Assembly (NCBI GenBank): GCA_003991915.1
Contig: RQTK01001081.1
Coordinates: 99,916 to 163,915 of the forward strand
Source: Elysia chlorotica
Lineage: Eukaryota; Mollusca; Gastropoda; Plakobranchidae
DNA length: 64,000 nucleotides
Direction: 5' to 3'
Shown: positions 50,401 to 62,604 of the stretch, piece after piece
Numbering within the stretch: position 1 is the stretch's first letter
Layout: each line of letters opens with the position of its first letter
Translations under genes and position numbers: made by a program
The notes under the pieces: generated by a model
Databases searched by the model: none
Told to the model about the DNA's origin: nothing
Seen by the model: only the letters and a program-made list of their open reading frames with translations

Positions 50401-52818
50401 ATTATAACATACAGATAGGACTAATCAGTATTTTTACCTCTGAAGATTTGGCCCCCGTTTGTCAAAATTATATATGTTTAGAAAATGATTGATGGAATCT
50501 AGCCTTTTGCTACTACTAGTACTAGTCAGGCAGAATCATTGATTTTGGAGAAATGAATGACTAAGGATTACATAAAAGTTTCAAAAATAAATTCCTACTA
50601 CAATTATAGTAAAACGGAGAATAACTGACCCCTGGGGTTGAAAATTACTCTGACGTAAGGTTAGGGTTAGATGAGTTAACTGGGTGATGTGAGCAATTAC
50701 GTTATAAAAAATAAAAATAAGGGGACTTAAGAAGGGCAAAAAATAAACGTTTTCAGAAGAGATGGTGCCTGAAAATATTAACAGTAATGAAAAGAAACAA
50801 GGAGTGCTTACATAGGAGCTTCCCGATGATGCGAAAATGAAAAATGTATGAGGCATTCTGGAGTGCAAGAAAAAAGTGGGTAGACAGAGCAAGTAGTGAC
50901 ATGTGACGACCCCACACACAGTCACTCACACATATATAATTAATAAAATAAAAACAATGTATAATAATGTTTATATAATAAATAGCCCATAAAAACCACA
51001 GAAAAGTTGTGCACTGTGCGCTTACATTCCTTTTCATACTATCATTTAACCCTTTTAAATTTTTTTTTCTGTCTTTTATAGTACTATGTAAAGAAGAGTC
51101 TGTCCAGAAAATAATGAAAATTTAGTTTTTAAAACTATCTTCAGGCTAGAGTTGCTTCGACACAGGTCATGTCAGTTAGGTTGTTTTATTAGCTCAAAAG
51201 TAGGTTTCAGTCTTCTACTAAAAAATAGGCTCTTCCAATAGTTGAATGAATGCCGAAATTATATCTAGTTTGAGACTTCTAACTATGCAAGAATCCTCAG
51301 TTATAATATATATGTTTTTAAAGGTCCTTTCCAAACTCTCTACCTCTCCCCTTCTAGTCATTTACACAGTAATTAAAATAAAATGAATTACTCAGTAATG
51401 ATTACTACCAATTTATTTAAAGGTTTAAAATGAAAGAAGGACAGTTTCACTTGGAATATTTTGGAGGGAGTATTGAAATACACATGTTATAACTTCACAT
51501 TAATAAAAAAAAAAAAACATATTCAGCATTTTATGTTATCGACAGTTTTTATTTCTTTACGTGTAATTATGGATTGTTCATTTTTTGTTATCTGTTTATG
51601 CCAGCTTGCCACAACTGCAGACATCCTGTATCTGTGCGAGATATTGTGAAATGTCAGTTCTGTGAGCAATATATCTGCTCAGGCTGTATGAGGCAGTGCC
51701 AAGGCTGTTTCCTACACTATTGTCAACTCTGCTCCATGATGAAGTAAGTTGTAAGACTCTTTCATGCACACTTATTGTTTTTGTGAAATTATTTTGTGTT
51801 TTTTTTTGGTGCTTTTATTCAAAATAGCTTGAGCTTTATTACTCTGATCACTATTATCTGATGAACTTCTTCTACTTATAGAATCAGGACTTAGCAGGCA
51901 CAGTTATTTCTTTTTCTTTACTGAAGTGAAAGTGAAGAGGTGACTGTTAGGTTAGGATAAAGAGATTTAAGCCAGAAACAGGAAAGGCACCTTATTTTTT
52001 TATTTTTTTTTGCAAGTTAAAACCAAATAGTTTTTGTTTTCTTTTAGGTTTGAGCAATAAGCTTGGAGATCCAATTTGAATGAGAGGCAACATTTAAGGT
52101 GTAGCAGCATTTTGACCATTAAAAAATTTTATATATGTCATTCTTAAGTAGAAAAGAAACCATTTAAAAACTATATGGTAAGGTTCTTAAGTTTAAAACG
52201 TTTTTTTTTTGTTTTGTTTTTCTTTTTGTCTGTTTTTAGTCATTTATTATGTCTCAACAAGAACTATTATGTTCTCTGTTGGTAATTATCTATGACAGGT
52301 GAATTTAAACCTTGTTCCATGAAAAATGAAAGAAGGTAGTGGATTAAGGATTAGAGTTTTAATAGAAAGAAAAAAAAAAAAGATCAACTTATACAATATA
52401 TTCAACTAATTTTTCTGGTTTAGTGTGCTTTAACTTAAGTAGATGATCATTTATTGACAAGTGTAGATTTCTGTGCTCCCTGACTTCTATTCTAATATTT
52501 CCCTAACCTCCATGCATTAGTTAGAATCATGTTGATATCTTATCAATTTATAACCTTTTTTAAAGTACATTGTATTGAGTTTTACCTTTGTAAGATATTC
52601 TAACGCTGGAACAAATTCCATTGAATGTAATTTGTTGTTGTAGAACTTTTGTTTGTAATTTCATAACAATATGATTTTAATCAACTGAACAATACATGTA
52701 CTTCTTTGTTTTGATTTGATCGTAGCTCATTTGCTTTATATACATTTTTTTCCCTTTTCCTGTCAGCTATGAACAAGTAACAGAGAGAGCTTTTTGTTTA
52801 ACATGCAGTGGAAGATGA
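40983..52818 (+). CDS. Siva1: Siva-type apoptosis regulatory protein, 4 exons, complete (266 aa)
   Basis: Exons: 40983-41100, 49222-49713, 51605-51743 and 52767-52818. All introns are GT-AG and phases agree (801 nt with stop). Exon 1 gives MPKRNNPF...[12 protein letters not shown]...GVC, the family's N-terminal signature. It joins exon 2 at [14 protein letters not shown], matching the amphipathic helix of human Siva. Exons 3-4 give six CxxC pairs (Cys205/208, 220/223, 228/231, 235/238, 243/246, 260/263), the zinc-binding C-terminal domain with family spacing. In mammals Siva binds TNF-receptor family tails and Bcl-xL and promotes apoptosis. The protein is larger than human Siva (about 175 aa): residues 55-203 form a Ser/His-rich, probably disordered insert encoded by one exon. 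Intron 1 is 8.1 kb and holds a LINE, a SINE and purine-rich repeats. Confidence 0.92.
41370..41450 (+). repeat. (CT)n/(TGTC)n microsatellite
   Basis: A run of 'ctgt' units followed by CT dinucleotides, about 270 bp inside Siva intron 1. Confidence 0.9.
41650..43790 (+). repeat. degenerate purine-rich (AGGAGNAG) region
   Basis: Two blocks (about 41650-42050 and 42570-43790) are built from shuffled AGGAG, AGTAG and GAGGAA words, leaving a strand that is almost all purine plus T. It looks like a decayed GGA/GTA-type minisatellite. A degenerate SINE separates the blocks. The long open frames it creates on either strand are compositional artefacts. Confidence 0.75.
42380..42580 (-). mobile_element. 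degenerate tRNA-derived SINE
   Basis: The minus strand shows a tRNA-like head ('ggggtgaactggcttaaccg', with a mutated B box near 'catgtttcaaattcc') and a SINE-like body. More diverged than the copies at 15.9 and 30.2 kb. Confidence 0.45.
44725..47700 (-). pseudogene. RTE-type non-LTR retrotransposon, near full length but dead
   Basis: Minus strand, 5' to 3'. The endonuclease start [16 protein letters not shown] lies near 47390, with remnants of the endonuclease domain to about 46850. The reverse transcriptase begins with [20 protein letters not shown] (46300-46180), then [14 protein letters not shown] (about 45860), then the catalytic box as DFADNISFL (about 45540), where the family has [21 protein letters not shown] follows, then the C-terminal [18 protein letters not shown] (near 44870). 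Several frameshifts and stops break it. It is antisense within Siva intron 1. Members of this group are often mis-annotated as 'craniofacial development protein 2-like'. Confidence 0.85.
48644..48710. repeat. nested inverted repeat (hairpin) in Siva intron 1
   Basis: A perfect 13-bp stem (TAGTAAGTAAATT at 48665-48677 and its complement at 48685-48697) surrounds a 7-base loop. An outer pair, 'aaatgatcctt' and 'aaaggatcattt', flanks it. It could be a tiny MITE remnant. Confidence 0.6.
50170..50290 (+). repeat. short tandem duplication in Siva intron 2
   Basis: Two units share 'gggtacattt', 'accccatgt' and 'gtacaga', spaced about 78 bp apart. Non-coding. Confidence 0.55.
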
Positions 52819-54920
52819 AGACTGGCAAGTGCTGAGGAATCGGATAAATGTGTTAAAAAAACTTCTTTAAATTTTAAACATAGAATAGAAATTCACCAAG
52901 CTGAAACGATAGTGAAAAAAAAAAATTGAATTTAAAGTCATGACATTTATTTTCCGAAAGGAAAACTTGCATTCAAATGGATTGAGGCATTGTCTAGAGG
53001 AGAAGACAGTTTTGTTGTTTTTTTTTTCCTCAAATTTATATGTATTGCATGACCAATGGATTACTGAAGGTTTGAAAATCATTTGACTCTTGAAATATAG
53101 TGCAAACTTTACAGACAGCATGTCTTGCTGCAAGTCTAGTATGTAGATAGGATAGACACTGCCTGGTCTAAAATCTCTGTGTTACTACACACAATTGAGA
53201 CTTACCCTTTGTGGATAAATTATACTACAGATGTTTTTGTTTTTTTTTGTAAGCATTTCTTAATATTTTTGTAAAATAATGCATGCTGGAGAAATATGTC
53301 TTGAACTGATTTGAAGTACTGTCAATTATACAGAAAGGTTGGAATAATAATTCTTGTCTGGCCAATGTATTGGCCATGGCTTAAACGTACACAGTTATTA
53401 TAATGATTTTGACTGTGACCACAAAACCTATTTTAAACTTGTTCTTTCTTTGATATGAGGAGAAACATTTAATGTGACATGTTTACTTTCAAACAACGTG
53501 CTAGTGAATGATTTACTTAAAAAGAAAATCACAATTCTGAAACCGATTCTTGTTCAATAGACTTAATGCCCTAAGCTAACAAAACTGTTTCTGTTGTGGA
53601 AGTCAATAATTTAATGTTTTTTTCTTATCAAAGTAAATGAATTTCGTTCAACAACAACAACAAAACCCCCACAAAAAACGGCAGCACCAAAAAAACATTA
53701 TTTGCTTGAAATTATTCATTTTGTATGTTATGAATTTTAAAAAGATGGCATCTCAAATAGATATATAAATTTGTTTTTTATATCAAATTACTTACCTTTT
53801 GATTGAAAAATATTTGAAGCATTATGTGTGGATTGCCTTCAGTGCCAGTGAGTTCACACATAAAAGGAATAGCTAAAGGCCCATTGGTAAATGCTGGTTG
53901 TCGTCTATGGCATCCAATCAATTGGGTTTTCATGGGACATAGATATTGTTGAACCCAATTTCAACGGTTCATTTTACTCTTATAAATACATTGTTTTGAT
54001 ATTTTGACCTTTTTCATGTTGCAAGTGGTCAAATCCATTAATGTACATGTGTACAAATAATACATTTCTTGTCTGATACTTATCCACGTTAATATTGTTG
54101 AATGTATGAAGTGATTATTGGAATAACCAAATGCTTTCCTATGTAAACTATATTGTTAAATTCCATTGGGGTACAGGTCCAGCCAATTTTTCAAAAGCCA
54201 ACCTGTTTTGGAAACCCATTCTCTTTTCCACACAACTGTTGTGTAAATGGCTGCAGAGCAACGTTAAATTCAAAAAGAAACTTTGAGGTTGTAGATAGTG
54301 ATTTTTTTTTCTCTTAACACATGTCATTATTTCCACCGGCCTGGTAGTTTGGAACAATACATGAGGAGTGTCACTTAGAAACAATGGGTGTGAATGTTAT
54401 TCTGGAAAAATTGCATTTTAACTTGGTTTTGAACATGGTGCATTCAGGATACTGCTTGTATAAATCTAAAGGATAAGAGGAAGGGTCTAGGCTGGATGTT
54501 TTGATCTTGATTGAGATCTGGGTTTTTCACATGTGACATCACATGTACTGCTGTTATTCTTATTATTCTGGGGTAATTCACCAGGGTTAAGATTAGATAA
54601 ATTTAGAAATGAATGTATTCCAGACTGCGTGTTTAACTTGAAAGTCACAAAATACAATATATTGATTACAATCTTTCATTTGAAATCATAACCTAAGTTA
54701 GACACTTTGTTTGAATACTGGATCTGAATTTGTCAGTCAAGATTATGTCATGTTCAAGAAAAAAAAATGATGGGGCCTGCCTAGTTTGGCGTCTCGATCT
54801 TAGTACGTATATAAATGTACAGTTTTATTTAGACCAGGGTGAAGTTACTTTTTTGTGCCTATACTTGTCAAATTTTTAATCTGAGTAAATTTATATTTTG
54901 AATTTAAAATTGATATGGTG
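52819..54920. other. downstream flank of the Siva gene, likely partly 3' UTR
   Basis: No other exon is recognised. No canonical AATAAA was seen close to the stop codon, so the cleavage site cannot be placed. Confidence 0.35.
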
Positions 54921-54921
54921 A

Positions 54922-56109
54922 TACAGTTGATCTCGCATATAACATCATCTGACTCAACGAAACCTCGAACTGGAGACTATCTTAGGTGCAGATTTTCCCT
55001 TACCTTTGGATATATTATACCTCGAACGTATAAAGTGGTGGTTCAGATTTCCACAGATTTATTCAAATACAGAGCAATTTAAAACTTGGGCTTAGCGAAG
55101 TACACATTACACATGAACAGGGTAAGTTCTCGTTAAATTTGGAGAGAGATTGTAAACCAGCTTGCTCTTAATGCAAAAATGGACTGTCTTTGACCGTGGT
55201 GCGGCTATGTATGTGCCTACTGAGCCATCAGCCGATCAACCTACACTTCAGTCTGTAGGTTAGCTTGTGCAAAGGGACAAAACTTGCCAGCACATGTGTC
55301 TAACTCTAAGGGAGGGACCACTCTCTGAGATTTTATCGTGCTGCCTGACATAGCCATATGCGCCTCCTCACTCTCTCTCTCCTATCTATAAACGTAACTA
55401 CACGCATTTAATTTAGAAAATAAAAGTTTGGTTGAATTCAGTGTTAGGTTGGACACACAGCACGAGATATGCTAGGCATATTAAAAATGATTTGTTTTAA
55501 CAATGAGAATGAAAACAAGAATCTTTACAAATGAAGTAAAGATATTATAATCCTACATAGGCAGTTGAGTGAAAATGTTAAGACCTGGAAGATTGGAAAA
55601 ACACATGAAGAGAAGGTGCCGATTGAGATAGAGAGAGAAAGACATTAAAGATTCATCATGAGCTCTTGGTACATTTAACTAGGTAAAGGTTGAAAATGCG
55701 CAATGAATTGGGATCATTTTCAGTTCATTAGTGCTCATGATTGACGAGGGTTAGGTTGAATGTGCTGGTATCGTGATAACATATATGTCTGTAGGCTTCT
55801 TCGGGAATTAAAACGGATGTGCAAAGTACAGACAATCAAAGATATTTTAAAATTTCAGTTTAGTTTACTTCCAGTCTTGCATGCTCGAGCAGTTGCTTGA
55901 AACCAAGTTTTAGGCAGAGGTAAGGTACTTGGGGACGCTGCAAAGCTTTGCTGTTTGTGATTTTCAGTAATTGAGGAAGGCAGAAAAAGAAAAAAGCAGC
56001 TAAAAGTTATCATAAATTTAAGTTGTAGAGAGTCAAGTCTATTATGTTTTTTAAGACTTGCCTGTAATGAAACCTCGGCACATTGACTCTATATCCGAGG
56101 TCCACTGTA
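54922..56109. mobile_element. Tc1/mariner-pogo-like element with TACAGT ends
   Basis: The left end is TACAGTTGATCTCGCATATA. The right end (56087-56109) reads outward as TACAGTGGACCTCGGATATA. The two agree at 16 of 20 positions and are bounded by TA. No transposase is recognised in the ~1.2 kb between. The right part, with the same end, recurs at about 57893-57914 in the second unit of the tandem duplication. Confidence 0.55.
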
Positions 56110-58615
56110 TCAGAAAGACTCAAAGAGGATAGTTTTTTTTATTTTTTACATTTCTATCTCTACCATTAAAAGGGTTCTTTACTGTGAAAAAAAACACCTT
56201 TAGGTTTTGCTATAGCGGATATTTAGGCACTAATTTGATCAAAGCTGAAGTCGATTATAATGTATTTGTAAATGTCACAAATCATCCTTGTGACCTGTAG
56301 TGTTATTATGAAATCAGATGATTTGCTTTTAATTCTAAATTCAATAACTTATCCTTCATTTTATATGTCCTTTTTTGTATTTGGTGACTGGGAAAAGTTA
56401 TTTTCCTTTCGCTTATTCTAAGTATAAGACGAGCAAAATTCTGTTATATTCTTTGAAATACTGTTACTTGTTCAATGTGTCAGATGCTTTATAATAGTGA
56501 GATGTTTTTCAAATAATTTGAAATTTTGTTTATATGCTTGGAAATTCCAATTATATGTTCCCTTCTCTAATCCTGTGAGCATTGAAAGCAAGTACTTAAA
56601 CTAAAATCTTTCTTGAGTTTAATATTGAGAAGCTATGTTGATATTAAAGTGGATCTTGATGTCAGTTACTTGCATTATTTTTTATATACTGTACATGGTT
56701 GCTTAAAAAAGTCGAGAGTACAGGTAATTAAGTGTGTAAATATATTGCCTATTCTTTTTCACCTCGAAAAGCCTCGTAGATTTATTCAAATACAGAGCAA
56801 TTTAAAACTTGGGCTTAGCGAAGTATACATTACACATGCACAGGGTAGTTCTTGTCAAATTTGGAGAGAGATTGTAAACTAGCTTGCTCTTAATGCAAAA
56901 ATGGACTGTCTTTAACCGTGGTGCGGATATGTATGTGCCTACTGAGCCATTAGCCAATCAATGTGCAGTGCTGCCACTTCCGTCAGTAGGTAAGCTTGTG
57001 CAAAGAGACAAAACTCTCCAGCACATGTGTCTAAGGGAACGACCACTCTCTCAGATTTCATCGTGCCGCCTCAATTTCTTTCTCCTATCTATAAACGTAA
57101 CTGCACACATTTAGTTTAGAAAATAAAAGTTAGGTTGAATTCAGTTTTAGATTGGACACACAGCACGAGATATGCTAGGCATATTAAAAATGATTTGTTT
57201 TAACAATGAGAATGAAAACAAGAATCTTTAAAAATGAAGTAAAAATATAATCCTAAATAGGCAGTTGAGTGAAAATGTTTGGACCTGGAAGATCGAAAAA
57301 ACACATGAAGAGAAGGTGCCTATTGAGATAGAGAGAGAAAGACATTAAAGATTCATCATGAGCTCTTGGTACATTTAAGTAGGTAAATGTTGAAAATGCG
57401 CAGTTAATTGGGTTCATTTTCAGTTCATTAGTGCTCATGATTAACAAGGGTTGAGTTGAATATGCTGGTATCGTGATAACGTATGTCTGTAGGCTTCTTC
57501 TGGAATTAAAACGGATGTGCAAAGTACAGACAATCAAAGATATTTTAAAATTTCAGTTAAGTTTACTTCCAGTCTTGCATGCTCGAGCAGCATCGGCTTC
57601 TTGTGAAAATGTTTAGTCAAATCCACGAATACCGCCAATTCCTATTCATTGAACGTGTAAATGTTTAGTTGTTTGAAACCAAATTTTAGGCAGAGGTAAG
57701 GTAATTTGGGGACACTGCAAAGCTTTGCTGTTTGTGATTTTCAGTAACTGAGGAAGGCAGAAAAAGAAAGAAAAAAAAAGCTAAAAGTTATCATAAATTT
57801 AAATTTTAGAGAGTCCAGTCTATTATGTTTTTAAGACTTTGCCTGTAATGAAACCTCGGCCGTAACAAATTTTTGCAGCTGGCCCACTGACTGTATATCC
57901 GAGGTTCACTGTAACAGAAAGACTCAAAGAGAATAGTTTTTTATTTTTATTTTTTACATTTCTATCTCTACCATTAAAAGGGTTCTTTACTGTGAAAAAA
58001 AAATCTATAACCGCTATAACGGATATTTAGTCAATAATGTGTTAAAAGCTGAAGTCGATTATAATGTATTTGTAAATTTCACAAATCATCCTTGTGACCT
58101 GTAGTGTTATTATGAAATCAGATGATTTGCATTTAATTCTAAATTCAATAACTTATCTTTCATTTTATGTGTCCTTTTTTGTATTTGGTGACTGGGAAAA
58201 ATTATTTTCCTTTCGCTTATTCCAAGTATAAGACGAGCAAAATTCTGTTATATTCTTTGAAATAATGTTACTCGTTCAATGTGTCAGATGCTTTATAATA
58301 CATGTAGTGAGATGTTTTTCAAATAATTTGAAATTTTGTTTATATGCTTGAAAATTAAAATTATATGTTCCCTTCTCTAATCCTGTGAGAAAGCATTTTG
58401 TATTTTACAAGTGCAACTGCAAGTACTTAAACTAAAATCTCTCTTTGAGTTTGAGTTAATATTGAGAAGCCATGTTGATATTAAAGTGGATCTTGATGTC
58501 AGTTACTTGAATTATTTTTTTATACACTGTACATGGTTGCTTAAAAAAGTCGAGAGTACAGGTAATTAAGTGTGTAAATATATTGCCTATTCTTTTTCAC
58601 CTCGAAAAGCCTCGT
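55055..58615 (+). repeat. 1.7 kb tandem duplication
   Basis: Unit 1 (55055-56777) and unit 2 (56778-58615) are collinear and highly similar, both beginning 'agatttattcaaatacagag' and ending 'cacctcgaaaagcctcgt'. Unit 2 carries an extra ~75 bp at about 57590-57667 and a few smaller indels. Each unit includes the right-hand end of the TACAGT element. Short open frames inside differ between the units and are not conserved, arguing against coding. Confidence 0.92.
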
Positions 58616-61040
58616 ACATCACCTCTGTTTGAATTAATGTTTTAATAGTTTTTGATAAATTCTTTGGAAAAATCATCTTTGTACAAGTATGTGATCAGTT
58701 CACATGCTCTCATTTTGTTTTCAATTTACTATGCAGATTATTGTGTTACTGAAAATGATAACTTTTCAGGAGGTACAAAAGAACTGTTCTTTTCCTTTAT
58801 TTTTATCAAAATACAATTTCTTTGACTTTTCCTTATGGTGGTGCATTTTATTTTTTGATATTTGAGCTAAAATATATAGTAAATAATACAGTTGTAAGTC
58901 AACTTTCATCGTTGGTATTTCAGAAAACTGCAGAAAATAATGATGTAAGTGGGCTTACAACATTTAGGGGTAAGAAACCTGTAAAATAATACTGCCGTAA
59001 CTCAACTATTGTATCCTTAAATCTATTAATAACCATCTGCTGAAGCATTCATACAACGCTTGGGAACCACAAGGAAACTGGTTTTACACCATTCTATGGC
59101 TCATATTATTAGTGACTGATAATAGTACAACTACAACTGTTGCTGTTGTTATACACTATAGTGGTCCTATCATAGAAGAAGCATAACTGGTTCTAAAGAC
59201 TAACTTAGTATAAAACACAGATAGGTAAATATTTAATATAAAAACCATGTACGCATATCGCAAACTAAAAGAAGTTAACTTTTTTGCAAAATGCGTCAAT
59301 ACAATAGAATTTAATACTCTTCCTAAACAAAGAACAAATACGATCTTTAATATTATGAAACACAAATAAATAAGTACATGTAAACAGTTTTTGAAAACAG
59401 CACTGTAGCAAAATAAACATTTATAGGCGTCATCTCCAAGAGACGATTTTTTACGTATCAAAAATAGTTTTATTTTATTTATATTTGAATGTAAAAAAAA
59501 TGATACGGCGGAAATTGTAACCTTATAATAAACCAGTAGTAAATCGTGTTTCTCAAAAGACATTTTGATGTTACATATTTATATAAGGTTATTTTACTAA
59601 TAGTAATACAGAAAATACATTTGCCATATAATAAAGAAGATGGAGAAACAGCTGGCGAAAGTGCATTAATCTAAATATTGAATTAAATTCGTTTGTTATA
59701 CATGTACTATAGTGACGTTTTGCAAAAGCTCTTCAATGGACAACGTGAATCGAGAAGTGATGGGTATACATTAAAAACTTTTCCTGAAACAAAGTCACAT
59801 TTCACCTACCCTGTACCTGTAAAACTGAAGTAAGGTGTACTATAAGGTAGTTTGATTCCGAATCCATTTTACAATTTTTAGAATATTAAAAAACTGGTCA
59901 ACTGTGCGAACCTTTTCACACAATTATCCAAGCTATATTGAATAACTTAACACACACTTAGTCAACATACGTTAAACATGGTTCAATGAAGAAATCAAAT
60001 GCAGTGCTGAGTTTAAATATTCCAAGTCGTTCTCAATAGGACTGAGCTAGGAAATGCATAGGCCAATTAGAAAGAAAGAGGAAGAAATATCTGGCGTAAA
60101 ATTCAATAGACAGCGTTAATCGAGAGGTCATGGATCTACATTAAAATACACATTTACTTTGAAAACTTATCCTGTAATAAAGAGTCACATACCGCATACC
60201 ATGTATCTGTAAAACTTAAGTTAGCCTAAAATGATCATACAGGTATAACTCTATGAAACAGGTTGATCCGGAATGCACCTTACACATTTAAAAATATTTG
60301 TTATAAAAGAATGATTAACTGTGCAAAGATTTGCAAATATCCAAGGCTATGTCTGATAATTTAACACATTTAATCGTCAGAAATTAAAAATGGTTCAATA
60401 AAAAAATCAAAGAATGGGTTGATTCATACGTTCCAAGCCGTTGTCAAGAGGACTGAGCATACCCACACAATTTCTTTGGTTGCAATGTTGCGTCTTCAAA
60501 CTAAATTTGAGTACTGAGAACAAGAGCACACGTAAAAGATAGATAGAACTTAGAAGTCAGAAGCGATTCTTTAAAGTGCATTATCAATCACTTCGTTCTT
60601 GTTAGTTTTCAATAGTCTTAATATTTTTGCAATCTTACTTACAAGACAAGTTAAACACGCACAAAGACATACAAAATTGAGATGCCTGCTAATGCTGCGT
60701 AGGGCTCTTAGCTTCTGCAAAAGACTCGTCATCTCCTAGTGTTGTACTGGTCACTGTAGTCATAGTACACTTTGACAATATTCGCGTTGTCTGCTGAAGA
60801 GAGAAAGCCTAAATCTTTTCACGTGTAGCTATTTTACTTTTTCCCACTTAGTGTCTTGTTAGAAAATGTTAAGCATTCCAGCTACCATTTTGAAGTCAAA
60901 CATGTTGAAGCGATTTAAAAATTCCAACTACAGTATAATTATTTTAAGGTGCTCTGCGTTTGGCTGTACGCATCCGCTGTGCCCATTGACTTGGTACGTA
61001 GCTTGTAGCTGTACGTTCCTGTTGGTTCTTTCAATAGTAC
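58616..61040. other. intergenic, AT-rich, nothing recognised
   Basis: No exon with recognisable similarity, no tRNA and no clear repeat. Two loosely similar blocks near 59640-60020 and 60050-60450 ('caatggacaacgtgaatcgag' style against 'aatagacagcgttaatcgag') suggest an old local duplication. Confidence 0.4.
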
Positions 61041-62604
61041 TTAGTAGAGTGCATAGTCACCCTCATTTTGACTATGGCCAGTGACGAAAAAGACATGTTC
61101 TATGCTGTCTAAACTGAGATGTTGAAGGGCGAACCAAAGCATTGAGAAGAAGATTCTATTGCGGTTTTGTCCTCCGCAGCTGTCTGAGAAAAGGGTAACG
61201 TTTTTCAATCCACTTCCAAGTGGAAGATAACTAAAAACGCATGATGCCATTTCGTTTGACCCCTGCAAACTTTCCGTTTAATTCCAAACATAACAATAAC
61301 CTTGTCCCAATGTCATGTACCGTGAGATTGTATACATTCAGCTTTCTCTTATATTAATGCATTGACGAATTATCACTAGATGGACTTGATAAGACTTCCT
61401 CTAAATCGATGACCGCTGCTGTCATGAGAGGGTCATCCCACAGCTGCGCTTTTAAAATCTCATCTTTGTATTTCCTACTTTCATTTTTCACATTATGGTT
61501 CGTCTCATTCACATTATGGTTCGTCTCATTTAAACTACCGTTTTCATGAGGTGAGCAAAGATCACACCTGTCCTTCATTCTTTTGTGGAAACCGATGTTG
61601 AAGTGGAATTTTCGCTTGCTGGCTTTTCACACCCGTCTTCTTTTTCTTTTTTCATATACATGTTATACATTTTGTTCAAAGGTAGTGACCCTTCAAGGTA
61701 CTCCCCTTTGCTGTCTTTTCTCGCATGATGATCACTTCCCTCTCTGACTGAAGACCTCTTTGGACATGCTTTCCTCTTTCATTATGATCGCAGACGCCTA
61801 GTTCTGTTTTTTTGTTGTTGTTTGTTTTGTTTTGTTTGTGCAAATGGCTGTTTATACAAGTTATCCACTTTTTGTCGTGCACCTGAACTCTAGCCTTGTT
61901 GATGTAGGTATTAACTATACTATTAGCTTGTGTGTGAACTCTACATTTTGTTGATTTCTTTTTAATGAGTCGGCAAAGATAGTCCTTTTGTTTGCCAGGC
62001 ATCCTAATTTCCAGAAACTGAGAAAAGCTTGCGTTTGTCTTCCTCCTTTAATTATTGAATTTCATTTGTTTCGACCTGGCTTCAGTTGCCTGTTCGAATC
62101 GTATCTGATCTTCTTTTATACTCTTCTCCTGAATTCCTGAAACGTCTCCTTGTGTTGACTTTCCATTGAGAATAATTCCTCTTTCTCTTTCTGCTTATCC
62201 GGGTGTCACAAACTTGTGGGTTTAGAGCGAAAGAGCTTCCTTGTGGCGTACGGTCTTGTTGCAAATCTCCCTCTGTGGTGTACAATGTAGCAGTCAACTA
62301 CCTCTGATTCTTAAAGATTCTCAACATTCACCGCACCATAATGGTTTTCTTAGCCTGTACTACTGTCACCTGGACCTACACACCTCTCTACACCTTCATT
62401 CAAGCTTTCCTCTGAAGATTCAGAGTCGCGCTGTGGAGGGATCCAATCCTCATCACTTCTGTGGTCAATATGACATTGTGTAGAATCTAGATCTAAATTG
62501 CTGATATGTCTTTGAAACAGCGTTTTCTCTGAGTCTGAATTCGGCATTGCATTTACTGTTTCATCCCTAAGCAGCTCTACGAAGGGCAAGTCATCCTCCT
62601 CCAA
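61041..62604 (-). pseudogene. decayed DUF7869-type (transposon-associated) protein gene
   Basis: Pieces in order on the minus strand: an acidic N-terminal part (SDEDWIPPQRDSESSEES, near 62450); a basic block (RKRKRNYSQWKVNTRRR..RNSGEEY, 62200-62120); a middle part (MPGKQKDYLCRLIKKKS, 62002 onward); an acidic linker containing CDLCSPH and AAVIDLEEVL (61560-61390); and the core VTLFSDSCGGQNRNRIFF ... EHVFFVTGHSQNEGD (61220-61050). That order matches the large family of animal proteins with a DUF7869 domain, which I recall as multicopy and probably mobile. Stops and frame changes separate the pieces, so it looks broken, though short introns cannot be excluded. Function unknown. Confidence 0.6.

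Noticed and set aside
56884-57114. 76-codon frame ending in the tandem duplication
   Set aside because: The equivalent frame is broken in the other unit and no domain is recognised.
59156-59563. 135-codon minus-strand open frame
   Set aside because: Hydrophobic AT-driven composition, no recognisable domain, no splice or regulatory context.
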